64,000 nt of DNA from Pezicula radicicola (lineage: Eukaryota > Ascomycota > Leotiomycetes > Helotiales > Dermateaceae): the NCBI GenBank assembly GCA_003008705.1, contig PDUO01000035.1:316101-380100 (forward strand). Reading direction: 5' to 3'. Position numbers and translations under genes: made by a program. Shown piece by piece: positions 58,609 through 64,000 of this stretch (position 1 is the first letter of the stretch; every line of letters starts with the position of its first letter). The notes under the pieces were generated by a model that searched no databases, was not told where the DNA came from, and saw only the letters and a program-made list of their open reading frames with translations.

Positions 58609-61600
58609 ATGGTATCTTCTTCAGACTAGATCGAGAAGATCAACCGATGGGAGGATAGGATCAATCTTGACGAGACTACAGACAAGAACATTCAGGAATA
58701 CACCGCTACGAAGTTCTATGAGTACGAACTATATGATAAAGTCAACGTCGACCTCTGGGAACTCTTTCGAGACAACTTCCAGTACTTCACGAAGGATACA
58801 TTCAACAAACTCAAGACTTGGTAACTTCAGGACATAAGGACTCAACTACAGGCAAGAGGAGTCTACGTCCCAGTAAATAGAAAGAATACCACACTGGCCG
58901 ATATACTCATAACTACCCTAACGGAAGAAGACCAACACAAATAGATCGATGGTAATATCATGGCGACTTACAACCTAGTCGAAGAGATGAGATCATTCGT
59001 ATTACAGGAGAGGGTCCTGTATCACAAGCTACAGGAAAGATATCGACCAAGATAAATTCAACCTCCTTAAATTCAATATAGTTACAATACTCAACCTTTG
59101 TAACTTACTCAGACAACCCACAAGGTACTAGTACAGGTACCACCACTCTACCCATCGAGGAACAAGGCCTCGCTAAGGTATAAAATATATCCCCGTTATA
59201 AGACAATACTTATATCTCGAGATATAAGTATAAATCAAAGAACACCAACTATAACCAGGGAGCCATCAATGACCCATAAGCTACTAGTGAATAAGCCAAG
59301 CCTAATCTATACTTAAGTAATAGAAGAGTCAATGACCACCTATGGGAAGGAAGTTACGATGGTTATGAAACTATATACAGATAACAGGAAGTATAGTGGA
59401 GTAAACAATAGCTTCGACTATAAGCTAAGGATATTCTACAACATCTATCAATGGGTAGGACTACCACAACAAGGATATATAAAAGTATTTCCAACCATAT
59501 TGAAGGGAATAGCTCAGGACAACTATTATAACTACGAGCTAAGCTCAAAGCCATTCGATTCTACTTATAACTACTTCTGTAATTTCTTTGAAGGACCCGG
59601 ATATCACCGGAAGAACCTAGGTATATAGAACAATACCTCACTATCGGGTATTATATAAAAGAACCCTAGAAAAGGTACCTAGGAATACCTTCAGATCCTC
59701 ATCAATGAACTACATAACCTCAAGAACGGACTAAGCCAAGACCTCCAGATAAACACCTTTCTCTACAATAAATTAGTTATAGCTTACCAGGGAATATCAG
59801 CTTATTGTTACATGATCTCAGACCTACCAGAAAACTTCGGTGACTTGGTTAGTAAGCTCTAATCAAGTATCATTGTATACAACAAGGAAAAGGAACTTAA
59901 AACAGAAGCTTACTTCATAGACCAGTGATATTACCGGAATAATCAAAGCCGCGACCGAAACTAGTTTCATACATAGCCCTATTACCCTAACAACCAATCC
60001 CGAAGATCACAGAGATCTAGCTACGATATACATAAGTTCAAGTATTTTATATATAGCAAGGAAGGCTACTATTCTTATAACCACTCCCAAGAAGAAAGAG
60101 ATAAATCATATAGTCAATGGGAGTAGGACTATCCACGACAGTCAGAGAGAACCTTCCACTAATACATCATCGATTACAAAGGAAGTAATACCAATGATGA
60201 TACTGACGAATCTACAAATGAATTAGATATCGATATCGATGTACAAGACCTCTCCAATACCCCAGTAACTACTATAGAAAATCTAGTCACTCAGTACTAT
60301 CAAACTACTCTTGGTGATTTTTAGTCAAAAGAAGTAGAATTAATAATAGCAACATTAGTTAATAAAGCCTTCATTCATTCAACCCAAGCTAGCTCGGTAC
60401 TTAACCTAGTCACCGGGGGAAATCAAGAACCAATGAAGCCATGTAATATAGATCCATTTATATACAAGACCTCAGTAACTTCACGATACACTAAGAGAAC
60501 CTTTGTCGGTATCATAATCGATACCAGAGCTTCATATAGATCTACTACTGGCTATAGTCAATACCAAGTACTCCGGAAACTTGACAATACCATTATCTTT
60601 GATCCAACAATGAAAGGAATGATTAATATATAATTCAGTATTGGAACTATATCTTCCATCGGTTCTGTATAGGTTACTATACTAGTAGGAAAAGCAGAGT
60701 TCTATGTCGTAGAGGCTAATACACCGTTTCTACTTTACCTTAAAGATATAGATGAATTATAAGTCTACTTCAATAATATTGAAAATACCCTAGTCGGGAA
60801 GAATATTTCAGTACCAGTAGTACAACGTTATAGTTACCTATTTCTCTTATAGGACTCAGTACTTCAGTCATTTATTACTGAATCATTTAACCTCAATCTA
60901 TATTACCTAATAGACACCGAATTATATCGATTATACCGACGATTTAGGTACCCTATAACTAAAAGACTCTATAAACTACTCGAGCACTCTGGCCACAATA
61001 TAGAGAAGAAAAGCCTTGAGTACCTCACAAAGTATTGTTACCATTGTCAGAAATTTAGGAAGTCCCCAGGGAGATTCAGATTTATACTTCGTGATGACAT
61101 TGATTTTAATTATACAATTATCGTTGATATCATATACATCAACAATAACCCGGTCTTATATATTATCGACGAAGCTATATACTTTCAAGCAGGAAGGTTT
61201 CTATAAAACATTAGTATAAAACATATATAGGATATTTTACAGACTTACTGGATTAATACTTATCTTGGACTACCTAACCTTATTATCCACGATACCGGGA
61301 AGAACTTCATCAGTAAGGAATTCAGGCAATATATAATTATAATAGGCATTGCCACGAAGGGAATCCCTGTAGAAGTATATAATTCAATTGGTATAGTTGA
61401 GAGATATCATAGACTAATTCGACGAGCCTACTAGATTATTACAATCGAATTACCAGACCTTGACAAGGATATGGTTTTATAAATAGCTTTCAAAGCTATC
61501 AATGACACTACTGGCCCAGATGGTTTAGTTCCAATACTTCTTATCTTTGGAGCTTATCCATGAATATCGGAAATAGATACACTATCTTATTCGATAACCC

Positions 61601-63786
61601 AGTGAGCCAACGTAATTAAGAAAGCTATAAATAAGATTCAGAAACTAAGAGCTGAGCGATAAGTCAATAACACCCTAAATATATACAATAGACCCTAGAC
61701 AACCGTGATCCATGACTTACCACCGGAATCACCTGTTATAGTATAGAGAGAGGGAAACGCTGGACAGAGCAGGAGCTAGGAAGGACCTTATAAACTCATA
61801 ATAATCGAAGGAGAAATATATATATTATTATTACCCCGTAGACTAATATTATTCTAATCTATGACAGTGAAACTATATTACATAGGAGGAGAAACTAACT
61901 ATGAAATCACCGATGAAACTACCTATTATAAAACTACCCAAGACGAAATTTCCTGTGACAAAGTTATACCACGAAATAGTATAGATGAAGTTATACTAGA
62001 CTAAGTTTCTCTAACCTAAGTTATACTAAATCAAGTTACCCTAGGAAATATTATTAAATAACAACTACTACAACAAGGGAGAGGGCAACCACAGAAAGAA
62101 CCTATCTATAACTCAACCCCTACTAGAGAACTACCGGTACAACAATAACTAAAAAGAGGTCAAGGTAAACCATATAAATACCCTATACTCACCGGAATAG
62201 TAGATATTACTATATTTCTATAAGAAGACGAACCTTCTATAAACCCTCACGAACCCTAATTTACTACTTCGCAACAAAAAGAGATCAATGGATTACTCGA
62301 AAAAGGAGTCTTTAAGATTATTAAGATAAATACTATCCCTCCAGGAACTTATCTATTCAACTCCTGATTCATCGATGAAATCAAATATAAAGGTACTAGT
62401 AATACTTTCGAGAAGTCAAGACTAGTGGTCTAGGTATANAACNACACTAGGAAAGATCTTGTCTTAATATAATTACCTACTATTCAACGAGCTAGTCAAT
62501 AACTCATCATTTACCTTACTACAATGATAGACAAAACCAACCTTTACTTATATAATATTTCATAAGCTTATATATAATCTCTTATAACACTGGTTCAAGA
62601 CTTTTATATAAAGCTACCAAGTAAGTTATAGATTATACTTAGACTAGACGATGATCTTATCCTAAAAGTTATAAAACCATTGTATAGAGTTCCAGAAGCA
62701 GGAAACCACTAGTACAATATATATCATAGCCACTACGTCACTAAGGTCAGAATAGAAGTATCTATATATGATCCATGTCTTCTTTTGAGCAACAATAACT
62801 CTGGTTTTGGTATTGTCGGGTTATAAACCGACGATACTCTACTACTCATAGATAACGACTTTACTTCAGTAGAAGAAGTCGAATTACAAAAAGTTAAATT
62901 CTTGTCCAAAGAGCAAGAGAAACTAACCACCGAGAACCCATTCAAATTCAATGGTGGTTTAATTCAATTATTACCTAACAAAAGTATTATACTTATATAA
63001 GAGCATCAGTATAAAAACCTTAGATAGATCCAACTCACCGTATCTACATCAATAAGTACTAGAGGAATTATTCGATCAGCACTCACACCAAAGGACTAGT
63101 ACATAGTACAGCGAGCTCGCGGTACTTATATTATATCAATCTATCAACTAGAAACTACTTTCGATTTATCTTTCACTACCTAGGTAGTCGATCCCAAGGC
63201 ATCAGATACAAAAGTACTGAATCAACGAATCAAGTAGTAATTGGAAAACACTACTAGAGGCCTGAAATTTATCAAACTCGATATCAAGACCTTTAAATTG
63301 ATGATTTTTATAGACGCCTCATTCGTGAATAACACTGACCTTTCTTCTTAAATCGGTTTCGTAATTATACTTACGGATACAATAAACAAGGCTAATATTA
63401 TCCACTAGTCGTCCACTAAATACAAAAGAGTCATAAGAAGCGTTTTAGCTATAGAACTATACAGTATAACCCATGGTTTCGATATTACCGCTATAATCAA
63501 GTTAACTATCGATAAGGTTTTTAATACTTAAGTTACCCTAGTATTACTAACTAACTCGAAATCACTTTACGACTACCTCGTTAGGCTAGGAACTACGCAA
63601 GAAAAGCGCCTCATGATTGATATTATAAGCCTTCGTCAAGCCTACGAAAGAAGAGAAATTACAGAAATTCAGTGGATCAATGGTAACTATAACCCGGCCG
63701 ACGCCATGACGAAGGGGAATAAAGCTTGTGACGTACTCACTAAATTGATTAATTTAAACTATATTCAACTAGAAACAATGGGATAG
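58609..63786 (+). pseudogene. copia Gag-Pol polyprotein, many nonsense changes
   Basis: One conceptual reading frame can be followed from ATG 58609 (MVSSSD, then TAG) through gag, protease, integrase, reverse transcriptase and RNase H to about 63786, interrupted by many stops. Undetermined bases lie at 62439 and 62443. The stops are almost all TAG and TAA where Gln is expected and TGA where Trp is expected, consistent with C-to-T change on either strand. The protein cannot be made. Confidence 0.8.
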
Positions 63787-63960
63787 GTCGACAGGATAAA
63801 CAATGTAGATAAGAAGGGAACTAGTGGTGGACTAGCTATAGGCTAGCTATAAGACAACGATGGACTAGTGGGATTATAGATATAGTGATTAATATAAGAG
63901 ATATATAGGAACTCAGACGAATCGATTTAACCTAGTCAATTGATTTCGAAGTTGCCCCAG

Positions 63961-64000
63961 TATTGATATATCGATTTCAGACTATATAGGTGAAGTTGGA
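63961..64000 (+). repeat. 3' LTR, first 40 bases
   Basis: Matches 58242-58281 apart from the second base (A instead of G); continues past the window end. Confidence 0.85.

Larger units (their letters stand above)
58242..64000 (+). mobile_element. Ty1/copia LTR retrotransposon, RIP-degraded, 3' end beyond window
   Basis: A 38-base stretch following the TG at 58242 recurs from 63961 to the window end, so the 5' LTR starts at 58242 and the 3' LTR at 63961; the first two bases of the second copy are TA instead of TG. The internal region is about 5.4 kb. Gag begins near 58609. Protease (IIDTRAS, mutated from the usual DTGAS form) is near 60520, an integrase zinc motif near 60975-61060, the integrase core (HDTGKNF, then NSIGIVERYH) near 61280-61420, the reverse transcriptase TDD box near 62828, and RNase H near 63310-63780. 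Integrase precedes reverse transcriptase, the Ty1/copia order. Dozens of TAG, TAA and TGA stops interrupt the frame. Confidence 0.88.

Overview
The window looks like nuclear DNA of a filamentous ascomycete (Pezizomycotina). Genes have short introns (about 50-70 bases, often with a CTAAC- or CTGAC-like branch site), intergenic distances are 0.3-2 kb, and housekeeping genes alternate with AT-rich repeat islands that carry the mark of repeat-induced point mutation (RIP). A 2EXR-domain protein and several fungus-specific hypothetical proteins fit Leotiomycetes, but that rank is an inference. No rRNA, tRNA or CRISPR was seen.

Layout. 1-3.7 kb: 3' part of a Dnf3-like P4-ATPase flippase, cut by the window start. 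3.7-5.2 kb: repeats with an 18-base minisatellite. 5.2-9.8 kb: a 13-exon MFS sugar/polyol transporter (-) and a zinc polyol dehydrogenase (+), divergently transcribed, with three CGG-N11-CCG sites midway between their start codons. 9.9-12.1 kb: a second minisatellite, a perfect 21-base hairpin, a broken gene with tandem W-x-(D/N)-P modules, and a third array in opposite orientation. 12.4-14.1 kb: GNAT acetyltransferase (-). 15.9-20.2 kb: a single-pass membrane protein and a proline-rich coiled-coil protein (+). 20.7-21.5 kb: PHS1-type 3-hydroxyacyl-CoA dehydratase (-). 22.6-23.3 kb: 2EXR protein. 25.4-29.8 kb: an Arg-rich small protein, a GPI-type mucin-like protein (-) and a small unknown gene. 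30.7-33.4 kb: CDC48 (-). 34.2-36.8 kb: two weakly supported small genes (-). 37.7-39.6 kb: PHO8-type alkaline phosphatase (-). 40.6-48.7 kb: ribosomal protein eL34 (-) and the 7.1-kb intronless PRP8 (+), sharing a 289-base promoter region. 51.2-52.1 kb: a Myb/SANT-like protein. From 54.3 kb to the end: an AT-rich island with a Ty3/gypsy integrase relic and a nearly full-length Ty1/copia element destroyed by TAG/TAA/TGA stops.

How the genes work together. Only the transporter/dehydrogenase pair looks functionally linked: uptake and oxidation of a sugar alcohol or sugar under one shared zinc-cluster regulator. The remaining genes are unlinked housekeeping functions (protein quality control, splicing, translation, very-long-chain fatty acid synthesis, vacuolar phosphatase, lipid flipping). 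The least explained material is the dispersed TTACTCAARTCAAGTAAG repeat family, including a possible element that encloses the W-x-(D/N)-P gene, and the pair of small terminal-inverted-repeat elements. Splice sites were placed by eye and each reading frame was checked through the junctions.
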